Positions 8,792-17,224 of a stretch of DNA of 64,000 bases are shown here, one piece after another; within the stretch, counting starts at the first letter, position 1, and every line of letters begins with the position of its first letter. The stretch lies in NCBI GenBank assembly GCA_045504435.1, contig JBEULC010000001.1, positions 186,001 through 250,000 of the forward strand. Direction: 5' to 3'. The stretch is from JBEULC01 sp045504435. GTDB taxonomy: Bacteria; Pseudomonadota; Alphaproteobacteria; WRAU01; Hepatincolaceae. A program made the position numbers and the translations under genes. Below the pieces are notes generated by a model, which was not told where the DNA came from, did not search any database, and was given only the letters and a program-made list of their open reading frames with translations.

Positions 8792-9500
8792 TATAAATTG
8801 CAGTGCAATTCCAGCGCAACTATTATTACTCCCTTTTGTCTTTTTACTTAAACTCCTCTGCAGCTTAACTAGCTTCTTTTGCTGTTTTGCCAAAGACTTG
8901 ATAGGCTTAATTTTTAATCCATCACTGATTATCACAAAATCTGTTAAGCCTAAATCAATTCCAATTGTCTTACTAATAGTAGGCTTAATCGCAATCTCAC
9001 CTTGAGCGCAAAATGACACAAAATATCTATTAGCACAATCTTTGCTAATAGATATAGAACTAACTTCTCCCTTTAGCACTCTAGTCCATTTTACCTTTAA
9101 AGGATTTTTACTTTTTGCAATATATAATTTATTGCCTTTTATTTGAAAAGCGTTACTCATTAAAGTGAAAGATTGATGATTATGAAGCTTTTTAAATTTA
9201 GGATACTTATTTGTTTTATTAAAAAATCCCTAAGGCTTTATCTTGATTACGTAATGTTTGTTGTAAAGCTACACTTGAAACATCATTAAGCCACTTGTAT
9301 TCTTCTGAAGCTTTTAAAACTGTAAGCTTTTCGCTAGTTTGTTTATAGCTAATTTTAGATTTATTTTCTTGATATTCTTTGCTTCTCCAATCTAATATAA
9401 GATTCCATGCTTTTCTCACACAACCAAAGGTTTGTGCAAATAACTGCTCCTGTTCTAAGTTTGGATATATACGATATTTAAAAGATTTATTTCTTAACAT
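8768..9500 (-). pseudogene. tnpB: tnpB (IS605 OrfB/RNA-guided nuclease), frameshifted and 3'-truncated
   Basis: The N-terminal part (9500-9219: NKSFKYRIYPNLEQEQLFAQ) and the next part (9160-8768) belong to one TnpB. The joining sequence FFNKTNKYPKFKKLHNHQSF is recovered by a one-base shift in a T6 run near 9222. The RuvC-I motif GIDLGLTDF is present. The protein then stops matching TnpB after KKTKGSNN, so the RuvC-II/III motifs and zinc finger are absent and the frame runs out into the parA-upstream repeats. Dead as a nuclease. Divergent from tnpA, as in IS605. Confidence 0.85.
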
Positions 9501-9591
9501 ATAATATTGGTCTTGACTTTTTATATTAAATTTTAAAGTAGTTTAAACCTTAATCTTGATTTTAATATTTAAATATATTATATATTGGTCT

Positions 9592-10020
9592 ATGGATATT
9601 ACAACAAAAAAATCTCAAATTATACGTACAGGAAGGCACTGTGTTTTCAACCTACACGTGCATCTTGTTTTTATCACTAAATATAGACAAAAGATATTTA
9701 CTCAAGAATATCTTGAAACTATGAAAACTATTTTAAATGATGTTTGCCTTGATTTTAATTCTAATTTAGTAGAATTTGATGGAGAGATAGATCATGTTCA
9801 TTTATTGGTTAATTACCCACCTCAAGTTCAATTATCCAAATTAATTAATAGTTTGAAAGGGGTTTCTAGTAGGATGCTGAAAAAGCAATATCCTGAGATT
9901 ACCAAACATTATTTTAAAAACAAAGCTTTGTGGTCGCCAAGTTACTTTGCCTCTTCTTGTGGAGGAGCTCCTATTGAAATTGTTAAACAATATATTCAAC
10001 AACAAAAAACTCCAAACTAA
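9592..10020 (+). CDS. tnpA: IS200/IS605 transposase TnpA (Y1 HUH)
   Basis: Single-strand transposase that cuts and joins the element ends with one tyrosine. The 142-residue product (ATG at 9592, giving MDITTKKSQIIRTGRHCVFN) shows the family pattern HLVFITKYRQKIF, the HUH motif in DHVHLLV and the C-terminal catalytic Tyr in VKQYIQQQ. A longer frame from 9556 adds a non-family N-terminus, so the later ATG is preferred. All key residues are present, making it the only apparently intact transposase in the window. Its 3' end leads into a terminal hairpin near 10027-10064. Confidence 0.9.
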   Translation: MDITTKKSQIIRTGRHCVFNLHVHLVFITKYRQKIFTQEYLETMKTILNDVCLDFNSNLVEFDGEIDHVHLLVNYPPQVQLSKLINSLKGVSSRMLKKQYPEITKHYFKNKALWSPSYFASSCGGAPIEIVKQYIQQQKTPN

Positions 10021-10060
10021 AAAAAGATTGCCTTACATCCCCCTCATAAATAAAAGGGTT

Positions 10061-10318
10061 TTACGGCATTAAGGATAAATCAGTTTTTAAAATTGCATTG
10101 ATTCTCTGCATCACTTCCTCATGGGGTACAGTGTTCCCTCCTTCTACTTCTTCTAAACCAGCTTGCATTTCCCTTAATTGCCAAGCTCTCAGTTCCTTTT
10201 GTTTACCAACTTCTGCCCAATATTGAATTTGTTGTGGTACCGTTCTAAAATCCTTATCTGCCCATGCTTTTACTTCTGAAATAAATTCTTCTGATAAACG
10301 TACTGATTTAAATCCCAA
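10061..10318 (-). CDS. ParD-like antitoxin, orphan, 3' end formed by the IS
   Basis: An 85-residue protein starting MGFKSVRLSEEFISEVKAWA and then DKDFRTVPQQIQYWAEVGK, the pattern of ParD-like ribbon-helix-helix antitoxins. No toxin gene follows: its stop codon at 10063-10061 falls at the end of the adjacent IS605 element, so the last residues (about LSLMP) probably come from the insertion. Likely a truncated orphan antitoxin that may still bind DNA. Confidence 0.6.
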   Translation of the reverse strand: MGFKSVRLSEEFISEVKAWADKDFRTVPQQIQYWAEVGKQKELRAWQLREMQAGLEEVEGGNTVPHEEVMQRINAILKTDLSLMP

Positions 10319-10400
10319 TTTAATTCTCCTTTTGATTTTAAGAGCATAATATTGTTTTTATTATAAAGCGTTAAGCGACAATTTGCAAAATTTTATTATT

Positions 10401-10586
10401 TCACGCACTTTTTTCATCTCTTGCGCCACTTCCACCCGTTTTCTTTAAAATTATCTCTTCTATAAAATCTAATTCGCTATTGGAAAATTGTAGCTCTAAA
10501 GCGTTTAATTTCTGAGAAACCGCACTTACACTAATCTTTAAATTATAAGCAAGAGTTTTGTGTTTAATATCTAAAGCGGTAATCAT
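10401..10586 (-). CDS. Small helix-turn-helix protein
   Basis: A 61-residue frame whose middle (HKTLAYNLKISVSAVSQKLN) reads as a helix-turn-helix. It lies among plasmid regulators on the same strand as the small XRE gene upstream. No family assignment is possible at this length; it may be a plasmid copy-control or phage-like regulator, or a fragment. Confidence 0.4.
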   Translation of the reverse strand: MITALDIKHKTLAYNLKISVSAVSQKLNALELQFSNSELDFIEEIILKKTGGSGARDEKSA

Positions 10587-10642
10587 TTTATTGATTTTAT
10601 TTAACCTTAGATTTGATTTTAAACTTTCAAAATCATACTTAG

Positions 10643-10804
10643 TTACTGCCCCTCAGTAGCTTCTTCTATTTTACGACAAATAAAAAGTCTAGGAAAAGCG
10701 TTTTTATTACAATATCTGTTAATTGATAATCTGGAAATTATAATTTTTTCCGCAAATTCCTCTTGAGTTGTACCGGTAGTTTCTAAATAACTTTTTAGAT
10801 CCAT
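10643..10804 (-). CDS. Small Cro/C1-type helix-turn-helix regulator
   Basis: A 53-residue protein starting at ATG 10804: MDLKSYLETTGTTQEEFAEK, then IIISRLSINRYCNKNAFPR, a classic XRE helix-turn-helix. An upstream in-frame ATG at 10909 would add a non-family leader and would run through the inverted repeat at 10851-10876, so the later start is preferred. The repeat between promoter and gene suggests autoregulation. It lies just downstream of rep on the same strand, so copy-number control is possible. Confidence 0.5.
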   Translation of the reverse strand: MDLKSYLETTGTTQEEFAEKIIISRLSINRYCNKNAFPRLFICRKIEEATEGQ

Positions 10805-10850
10805 TTTTTTATCTATTTTATTATTGCCTTTAACATACACCTTATTGATT

Positions 10851-10876
10851 ATCCTGTATTTCTTATAATACAGGAT
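10851..10876. promoter_or_regulatory. Inverted repeat, putative operator
   Basis: Perfect 9-bp arms ATCCTGTAT and ATACAGGAT are separated by 8 bp, about 50 bp before the small XRE gene's ATG. Position suggests an operator. A rep terminator is less likely because no T run follows. Confidence 0.45.
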
Positions 10877-10962
10877 TGGTGTTTTTGGTATGCTATCATA
10901 ACAAAACAAATTTCACAATCTTTTTGTTTGTATAATGTTTTGATTTGTTAAAGTACTATTCG

Positions 10963-11982
10963 CTATTTTGTTTTATCTTTCGTATTTTGTTTATCTTTTT
11001 TATGATAATTTACTTTTTTGTACTCTCTAGATTCAATTATTGGCTTACTATTTTTTAGTATAAAAAGGCCCGCTTCTCCATTCTTATTGTCGCCGTATTT
11101 TATAGATAAACTAGGGTGTATTAAAACCAACTTTTCTATATTTTTTTTCATATTTTGTTTAAAACCTTTTAATGTATGCGAAGTACCGAACTGTTCGTAT
11201 AAAGTTTTCCAACTAATAAATTGATCTACCTTAAATTTATTTGATGAAAAAGCTATATAGTTAAAATAAACGTATAAATCTAATAACATAGGGGAAGATT
11301 TTAAGTGTGGAATAACGTCTGTAGAAAAGACTGTAGAATCAGCTTTTATAATAAAGTCAAAAAAAGCTGTATCAAGTTTTATTTTAAAATCTATATGATT
11401 TTTGTCTCCCTCAAATTTAAAACCTTTGATAATATTGAAAAATTCTCCACTAAAATCAATCTTATCCTTACCTAAAAATCTTTTCTCTAAAAGTATTCGT
11501 GAGGTCATTAATTTAAAATATTGGGCAGCCAGAATATCTATTTGTTTGCCGTCTACTTTCATTTGATCTTTATCATTAATTTTTATATTTTTTAATACTT
11601 CCTTAAAAGATTCTCCTAAAGTAATCTCTGAACTATTACTCCTTTTTGCCTCACTACAAATATAATAAAGAAGAAGTCTAGGATAAATGCCATACGGTAA
11701 TCCATAGGGGAGGTTATTTTTTCCTTCTTCATAGGTAACAGCTAAAGCTTCAACTCTTAGTGTCCATTTATAATCTTCCACAATTTTAGATTTTATAAAT
11801 ATAGTCTCATCAGAAGCTTTATAAGGTAATGTTAAAAACATTAATTCAATAGGTAAGGTAGATAGATTTTCTTCACTAGTTTCAGGAGCTAAAGGAGTTA
11901 TAGCTTCAATATTTAATGACTCTTCGAATTGAAGGTCAAGTGCCAATGGTTGAGAAAGTTCATTTTTGATTTTTTTATTCAT
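10963..11982 (-). CDS. Plasmid replication initiator, RepA_C type
   Basis: A 339-residue protein resembling the RepA (pPL family) initiators of alphaproteobacterial plasmids: a variable N-terminus, then LPYGLPYGIYPRLLLYYICS near residue 95, then GESFKEVLKNIKI and a winged-helix-like C-terminal half. It would bind iterons and load the replisome. It is divergent from an XRE regulator, with nested palindromes between them, and the iteron array is about 0.6 kb away. The frame is intact. This is the best evidence that the region is an integrated plasmid. Confidence 0.75.
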   Translation of the reverse strand: MNKKIKNELSQPLALDLQFEESLNIEAITPLAPETSEENLSTLPIELMFLTLPYKASDETIFIKSKIVEDYKWTLRVEALAVTYEEGKNNLPYGLPYGIYPRLLLYYICSEAKRSNSSEITLGESFKEVLKNIKINDKDQMKVDGKQIDILAAQYFKLMTSRILLEKRFLGKDKIDFSGEFFNIIKGFKFEGDKNHIDFKIKLDTAFFDFIIKADSTVFSTDVIPHLKSSPMLLDLYVYFNYIAFSSNKFKVDQFISWKTLYEQFGTSHTLKGFKQNMKKNIEKLVLIHPSLSIKYGDNKNGEAGLFILKNSKPIIESREYKKVNYHKKDKQNTKDKTK

Positions 11983-12027
11983 TTTTATTGCCTATCATTG
12001 CTTTTAAAAACAATTTAATTTAAACTG

Positions 12028-12090
12028 TTTAAATATGTCCGACTAATATCTGTCAAAATATATTTGACACCATTTGACGACATATTTAAA
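12028..12090. promoter_or_regulatory. Nested palindromes between rep and the XRE regulator
   Basis: Outer arms TTTAAATATGTC (12028-12039) and GACATATTTAAA (12079-12090) surround inner arms TGTCAAA (12051-12057) and TTTGACA (12063-12069). The two are centred within 1 bp of each other. Position between divergent genes points to an operator shared by rep and the regulator. Confidence 0.6.
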
Positions 12091-12111
12091 TATAATAAAG
12101 ATTTTTAGAAT

Positions 12112-12354
12112 ATGCAAGAAAAAGAAGAAATAAAAATCCTGACACAGCGCTTGAAAGAAATAAGAAAAAATTTCTTTGAAAATTCTAATACTTTAATGGC
12201 TCATAAACTTAAAACTAATGAGAGAACTATCCAAAGATGGATGGCAGGAACTAACGAACCTTCTCGTGCATATTTACAAATATTAGCACAAACTATAGGG
12301 ACTACCGTAGATTCTATTTTAGGGAAAAATCCTCCTGAAAATAAAAGCTCATAA
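12112..12354 (+). CDS. XRE-family transcriptional regulator
   Basis: An 80-residue DNA-binding protein. Residues 28-62 (LMAHKLKTNERTIQRWMAGT and the helix that follows) form a Cro/C1-like helix-turn-helix. It is divergent from rep, with the nested palindrome in the 129-bp gap, so it probably controls its own expression and that of rep, setting copy number (inference). The frame is complete. Confidence 0.65.
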   Translation: MQEKEEIKILTQRLKEIRKNFFENSNTLMAHKLKTNERTIQRWMAGTNEPSRAYLQILAQTIGTTVDSILGKNPPENKSS

Positions 12355-12569
12355 TAAGATATTACAAGGATGCTTTTCACTTTTTCTCTCCTTAATCTCA
12401 TCGTAAAATTTTAAAACATATACACTTTAAAGGTAAATTAATTAAATAACAGGTGCTTTTAATTATAATTCTGCCTGTGGAAAGATTATCTTAAAGATGT
12501 GAGTAATAATTACTTCCAAAGCCTTATGAATTAACAGTTTTATCGTATATTTTAGAAGTTTTAATTTTT

Positions 12570-12930
12570 GGTGGATAACTTACTTTTAAAACGGGAATGT
12601 AAATACCAAAAACGGGAATGTAAATACCAAAAACGGGAATGTAAGTACCAAAAACGGGAATGTAAATACCAAAAACGGGAATGTAAATACCAAAAATACC
12701 TTGAACACCTTATTTTCTAAGGGTTTCATTTCCTAGTAATCTTAGTAACTATAGTAATATAGTAATTATAGTAAGAGGTTGTGGAATTGTGGATAACTTT
12801 TTTAAAAAAGAAAAATTGGTAAAAGAAGAAACTAATGGAAATGACGCAAGAAGTGGAAAAAGTGTGCAAAATTAATAATTTTACACAACTTTTACCCACA
12901 TAGCTTGGATAACTCAATAAGTTATCCACA
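12570..12930. other. Plasmid origin of replication (oriV)
   Basis: The iteron array is flanked by DnaA boxes: near-match GGTGGATAA at 12570-12578, perfect TGTGGATAA at 12788-12796, and perfect TTATCCACA at 12922-12930. Between iterons and boxes is an AT-rich stretch with repeated TAGTAA words (about 12734-12777), a likely unwinding element. A hairpin lies at 12863-12887. A decayed relative of the right half is at 49.04-49.15 kb. The remaining gene-free sequence to 13360 shows nothing else recognisable. Confidence 0.75.
12591..12695. repeat. Five 21-bp iterons
   Basis: Five direct repeats of ACGGGAATGTAAATACCAAAA start at 12591, 12612, 12633, 12654 and 12675. The period is exactly 21 bp, two helical turns. 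Only a few positions vary, such as AAGTACC in copy 3. Period, position and near-identity are those of Rep-binding iterons. Confidence 0.88.
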
Positions 12931-13367
12931 TTACCACAGTTACAAAAACATCATTTTGAAAATAAATTAAAAGGTAAATAGAAGGTAACTATGATAAAAA
13001 TCTATTTAAACAAGAAATTAACTCAAAATTAATTCATCTTTTAGAAAAAGTATAGTTTTGTATAGTTGCAAAAATAATCCTACGGCTACTATATATGAAT
13101 TGCCTTTTTTATTAATTGAAATTGCAAAATATTAAATATTTGCATAATACTCTTTATTTATTATTGCAATTAATTTTAGAAAATTCTATAAAATACCTGT
13201 TATTAAAGGTAGTCAATCTTCGCAAATTTATGTCGCAAATAGTAGTTTTATACTAAAAGTTTAATCTTAATAATCTAATAAACTTAATTGGCGGAAAAGC
13301 TTGCTTTGCAGCCCTTAGTTCTTCCTATAGTCTTCTCTTTTTAATCTTTCTTTTTTATGCAGGATAC

Positions 13368-13505
13368 GCATTTTGTGATACAAAATGCAAAAGTCTTGAT
13401 AACTCAAGCTTTTCTCCTGTTTTTTGAAATATATTCAAAAAATTTTAGTACTTAAACCCAAGGGTTTTGCTAAGATAGGAAAATTGTATTTTATTAAAAT
13501 ACAAT
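13368..13505. promoter_or_regulatory. Three palindromes upstream of the toxin-antitoxin pair
   Basis: GCATTTTGT/ACAAAATGC at 13368-13388 (3-bp centre), TTTTTTGAA/TTCAAAAAA at 13420-13442 (5-bp centre) and ATTGTATTTTA/TAAAATACAAT at 13483-13505 (1-bp centre). The last sits about 40 bp before the antitoxin ATG and is the best candidate for the autoregulatory operator. Confidence 0.55.
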
Positions 13506-13546
13506 TCATGTTATAAATAACTATTAATCTAAAAAGGTGATTTCAT

Positions 13547-13810
13547 ATGGCAAAAAAAGCAGTATCTTTGAGAATAGAGCCCGAACTTAAAAGAAGATTA
13601 GAGGAAGTCGCAAAGATGGAGCAAAGAGATACAAGCTTTATCATGAACAAAGCGATAAACGAATATGTAGACTTGTATGAATGGCAAATAAATAGGATTA
13701 GGGAAAGTATTGACCGGGCCAACAATAAGGAATTTGCGAGCAAAGAAGAAGTTAAAAATCTATTTAAAGACTATGTGAGCAATGACAGATTAAATAAGCT
13801 TTTCCCATGA
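13547..13810 (+). CDS. Ribbon-helix-helix antitoxin (RelB/ParD-like)
   Basis: An 87-residue protein that would neutralise the toxin encoded next. The N-terminus KKAVSLRIEPELKRRLEEVA has the beta strand and two helices of the ribbon-helix-helix DNA-binding fold; the charged C-terminal part would wrap the toxin. The ribosome site AAAGGTG precedes ATG 13547. It overlaps the toxin start by 4 bp, giving translational coupling. Probably autoregulated through the upstream palindromes. Confidence 0.8.
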   Translation: MAKKAVSLRIEPELKRRLEEVAKMEQRDTSFIMNKAINEYVDLYEWQINRIRESIDRANNKEFASKEEVKNLFKDYVSNDRLNKLFP

Positions 13811-14067
13811 TAATACTAGCACAAAGTGCGATAGAGGATTTGAAAAATATCGAAATCCACTTACCCGAACCCTCGTTAAAAAAGATCATGGACAAAATAT
13901 TTAGTTCTATGGAAGCAATTGAAATTCATCCCTTACTTGGGAAGAAGGGAAGAGTAGGAAATACAAGAGAGCTATATATTTCTTCAACTAACTATATTCT
14001 AATATACAAAATTGAGGATACTAATATCGAAATACTAAACATCCTTCACACTTCACGCAACTATTAG
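13807..14067 (+). CDS. RelE/ParE-family toxin
   Basis: An 86-residue basic protein with the RelE/ParE layout: an N-terminal strand and helix (LAQSAIEDLKNIEIH), then a central Arg/Gly segment GKKGRVGNTRELYI, then strands ending NYILIYKIEDTNIEILNILH. Family members cleave ribosome-bound mRNA (RelE) or inhibit gyrase (ParE), and the sequence does not decide between them. It overlaps the antitoxin by 4 bp. It ends convergently with virB11 (4-bp overlap of the stop ends). Confidence 0.75.
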   Translation: MIILAQSAIEDLKNIEIHLPEPSLKKIMDKIFSSMEAIEIHPLLGKKGRVGNTRELYISSTNYILIYKIEDTNIEILNILHTSRNY

Positions 14068-15221
14068 AGGTCTCTAAATATTTTGATAGTCCTATAGATG
14101 CTGTCTCTAGAAATTCCGTATTTTTTAGCAATTTCATTAACCGGTAGGCCCTTGGCATAATCTTTTGCTATTTTTGTCATTGAGTTTTCCTTGTAGACAA
14201 GTTTGTTTTGCTTTTTTCCAATTTTTTCCTTATTTCCAAAACCAAAAATCCCAAGTTCTTTTGCCTCTTCTAATATTTTTGAATTGTTGATCGCAACTCT
14301 ACTAATCTTTCTCTTCCCCCCTGAATCTTTTTGTAAAAAGATAAAGAAATCTACTTTTTCAATAATCTGTTCATGAATAGATTTGAGATTGCTAGAAGGA
14401 AGTCCTGCTAGCCTTAGATTTTGTTCAAAGGCTTTTGCTATATCAAATTCTTTATCATTAGCATGCATGGTTAATACAAGGCCGGCAAGTCCCATATTTA
14501 AGCACCTTAAAATAAAGTCTATATTCTTAGTATCTAATTCTGGAATAAACACCCTTTCAGGATTTAATCTAGTTAAGGTATCAAACTTTCTTTGATATTC
14601 TTCAGAGGAAGAAGCGATTAATTGATTAACTTTTTGTCCTTCTTTAAAAACAAATTCATTTACATTCCCTACTACTTTTATTACGGTATTTTGATCTATT
14701 TCATAAATAATCATGTTATTAAAAGAAGTTTTGCCTGAGGAAGGTCCCCCTACTACAAAGACAGAAGAATTTTTTTCACAAATATATTTAATTAAAAAAT
14801 TAAACTCTAATTGGCTCATACCAAAGTCTTTATATGTGTATAACCCATGAGTTAATCTTATGGAGATTTTTACTCCTGATTCCACCATCTCTTTTCCTAT
14901 TTCTCCTGTAAACCTAAATTTATTCAGGGGTAAAAGCACAGATACTTGTTTGCCTTTACTTGAAATCCGCTTTGTTGGAGCAATCCCACATGCAAAGCTC
15001 ATCAAATTGCCAATAAAGCTCTCAGTTAGATTGGGATCCTCAACAAACTCTTTGATACCACCTCTTCTTAACAAAGTAGCTTTTCCAAATGTATTAATTT
15101 GAAAATCTTCAATGCTTGAATCTTTAAAATATTAAACTAAAGGCTTAGCGACTTGTAGAAAAAGTTTGCCGTTTAACCCCTCGGGCTTTAGCTCTCTTTC
15201 TTCTGATATCTCTATTGTCAT
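14064..15221 (-). pseudogene. virB11: VirB11-type T4SS ATPase with nonsense codon and extra C-terminal HTH
   Basis: Hexameric traffic ATPase of type IV secretion. Walker A is GGPSSGKTS. The Asp box and later family signatures (PERVFIPELD, then GLAGLVLTMHANDKEFD) are present. Reading from ATG 15221, which overlaps the relaxase stop as ATGA, gives MTIEISEERELKPEGLNGKL and so on to LV, then an in-frame TAA at 15134-15132. The same frame continues with YFKDSSIEDFQINTFGKATL, so the N-terminus is split. Restart at TTG 15074 would lose about 50 residues. After about residue 300 there is a helix-turn-helix (GLPVNEIAKKYGISRDSIYR) like that of serine resolvases, not usual in VirB11. Confidence 0.75.
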
Positions 15222-16932
15222 CTATCAATGTCCTTGGTTTGTTGTATAATTTTTGGTTTTTCTTGATTTTGTTTTATTTCTTGCGTAGGAGTTAAAGTTT
15301 TTTCCTCAACCTTTACTAATTCCACTTTCCTTAAGGTGAAAGCTTTCTCAGGTTTTTTAATATTAAAAACTTTGGAATTATTATTAATACTCCAAACTGC
15401 CAAATTTTTATTTTCTTCATACATATGTAGAAAAGAAGAGATATTTTTCTCTGTCATCCCTAAACCTTTTAGTCTTTTTATAGTTTGCTCATTGGTGCTG
15501 ATTTTTGGAAAGATATTTGTCTCTTGCATATCTTTCCAAAGAGGCACTTTGTCATAAAGAGTAGATGGCAGATAGAAAGCTTCTTTAGATTTTTTTACGT
15601 CAAAAACCTTAGGATTGTTGTTGATTGCCCATATCGCCAAGTTTTTATCTTCCTCATACAAATGTAAAAACGAATATATCTTCTCTTGCTCCATTCCTAG
15701 GCCTCTTAACCTTTCTAAAATCTTTTTATTTCCTGGGATTTCTGCAAAAAGCCTTATTTTCACTCATATCTTCCCAACTAATCGCTGGAAAACTACCTTT
15801 TTCATACATATTTTTCCAATTAGGTGCTTGATCATATCGATTAGGCAGGATATCAAAAGGTTGTGTAGGCTTTTCAATATCAAACAAAGTAGATTTTTTA
15901 TTAATTGTCCAAAGCGCCAAGTCCCTGTTTTCTTGATCCATATGCAGAAAAGAATTGAGCTTTTCTTCATTTAATCCTAAGGCTTTGAGCCTACTTAAGT
16001 TTCTATCATCATTGGTTAATTCAGGAAATTTGTTAGCCTTTACAATTTCTGACCAGTCTATTTCAGGAAAAACGTTGTTTTCATACATATTTTTCCAGTT
16101 TTTGAGCTTTTTATAAAAAAAATCAGGGAAATTTTCTAAGGTTTTTTCTCTTTTTCTTATCTCTATTTCTTGCTTAGCAAGGCTTAAATCAATTTCATAT
16201 TTCTTACAACTGTCATGAATATAGTTATGGATTTTGAAAAGTTGAATTTTATCAATCCTTAATTGCTTGCCATCAAAATCACTTTTAGTCTTAATAGCAA
16301 TATGGCAATGGGTATTACGGGTGTTTTGATGGACCGTGAAGAGGTATTTGTTATGAGGGAATAGTTCGCTCAAACTTTCTCTTACTGCTCTCTGAAAAGG
16401 CTCTATATCCTCTAATTTGTTGGGCAAAGAAAACATGCAATGCCAAACCTGACGATTATGTAAATCTTTGTCTTTAATTTCCTTGTTTTCTTTCTTTTTT
16501 TCCTTTTTTTCCTTTTTTTCCTCTATATCTGTTTGCTCTTCTAGTTCTTGTTCACCCCTTATAAGGCTTTCTTCTCTTCTTTCATATTATCTTTATTTTT
16601 TACTAACTCAAATCTCTTAAGCTCTTTGGGTATATCAGTAATTGTAATTTTTTCCCCAAACTCATTCTCTAAAGTTCCAGAATTTTTAGCATGTATCTCA
16701 TAACTATACCCAAACTATCATAAGTTTTGCGATAGTCAATGCTTTTGAATACCGTAGATAGGTTTTTTCTAGAAGGTCTTTCAGAATAACTTTTAGCTCT
16801 GAAAGTACTGCGCCTAGTTTTTCTATTTTTGTCTTGTGCATTAGAAAGAGAAGCTAGCCTTTTTCTATTTCTTTCTAAAATCTCTTCTAACAAATCTTTT
16901 TCATATTTCCTAAAGGGCTTTTTGGATTTCAT
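15218..16932 (-). pseudogene. Conjugative relaxase (MOB HUH type), multiply frameshifted
   Basis: Nicks the transfer origin and pilots DNA into the T4SS. The N-terminal part reads MKSKKPFRKYEKDLLEEILE. The core includes VWHCMFSLPN and the HUH motif HQNTRNTHCHIAIK. The protein continues across at least three frame changes: near 16700, near 16570 (before LIRGEQELEEQ) and near 15740. The C-terminal half has three repeats of about 80 residues, each with a GLG...SFLHM/L...A(L/I/V)W(T/A/S)INN/K core. It overlaps mobC upstream and virB11 downstream. No intact relaxase can be made as written. Confidence 0.75.
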
Positions 16933-17224
16933 CAACCACACCTTTAATTTTGTTCGTTAGTAAAATTCCGTCATCAAAGGCTTTATACCTTAGAAGTTGA
17001 TTAAGGTTTCTTCCAATAGCGTTTAGTTCTACTATCAACGCTCCTAGGAGTTCTCTTTCTCTATTATCCATATAAGGCTTAATTTCTTGAAACAATAATT
17101 GTTTAATGAATCCAGAGCGTGATCTTACTGAATAACTTTCTAGCAAGCTATTAAAGAGTTGGATTTCTTCAAAATTTAGTCTTATTGTAATTCTGACTTT
17201 AGACTTCTTTTTAATAATGTTCAT
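16910..17224 (-). CDS. MobC-like mobilisation accessory protein
   Basis: About 104 residues from ATG 17224 (MNIIKKKSKVRITIRLNFEE). The N-terminus is ribbon-helix-helix-like, and the C-terminal stretch ELNAIGRNLNQLLRYKAFDD is the typical MobC signature that helps the relaxase open the transfer origin. It overlaps the virB4 end and the relaxase start, so it is part of one translationally coupled block. An in-frame ATG at 17239 is also possible. The frame is intact. Confidence 0.75.
   Translation of the reverse strand: MNIIKKKSKVRITIRLNFEEIQLFNSLLESYSVRSRSGFIKQLLFQEIKPYMDNRERELLGALIVELNAIGRNLNQLLRYKAFDDGILLTNKIKGVVDEIQKAL

Larger units (their letters stand above)
8768..10064. mobile_element. 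IS605-type insertion sequence, partly decayed
   Basis: Divergent tnpA (intact) and tnpB (frameshifted, 3'-truncated). The tnpA-side end carries an imperfect hairpin: GCCTTACATCCCC pairs partly with GGGTTTTACGGC up to about 10064. The same end is recognisable at 27.8 kb and 52.2 kb. The tnpB-side end is missing, so the left boundary is uncertain. Confidence 0.75.

Noticed and set aside
11018..11224. Plus-strand frame inside rep
   Set aside because: Antisense to the rep gene, no ribosome site, no recognisable domain.
12588..12698. Regular repeats that could suggest a CRISPR array
   Set aside because: The 21-bp units are contiguous with no unique spacers, lie beside rep and DnaA boxes, and fit iterons.
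15485..15974. Several plus-strand frames opposite the relaxase
   Set aside because: They mirror the AT-rich repeat region of the relaxase; the minus-strand reading has HUH and repeat motifs.
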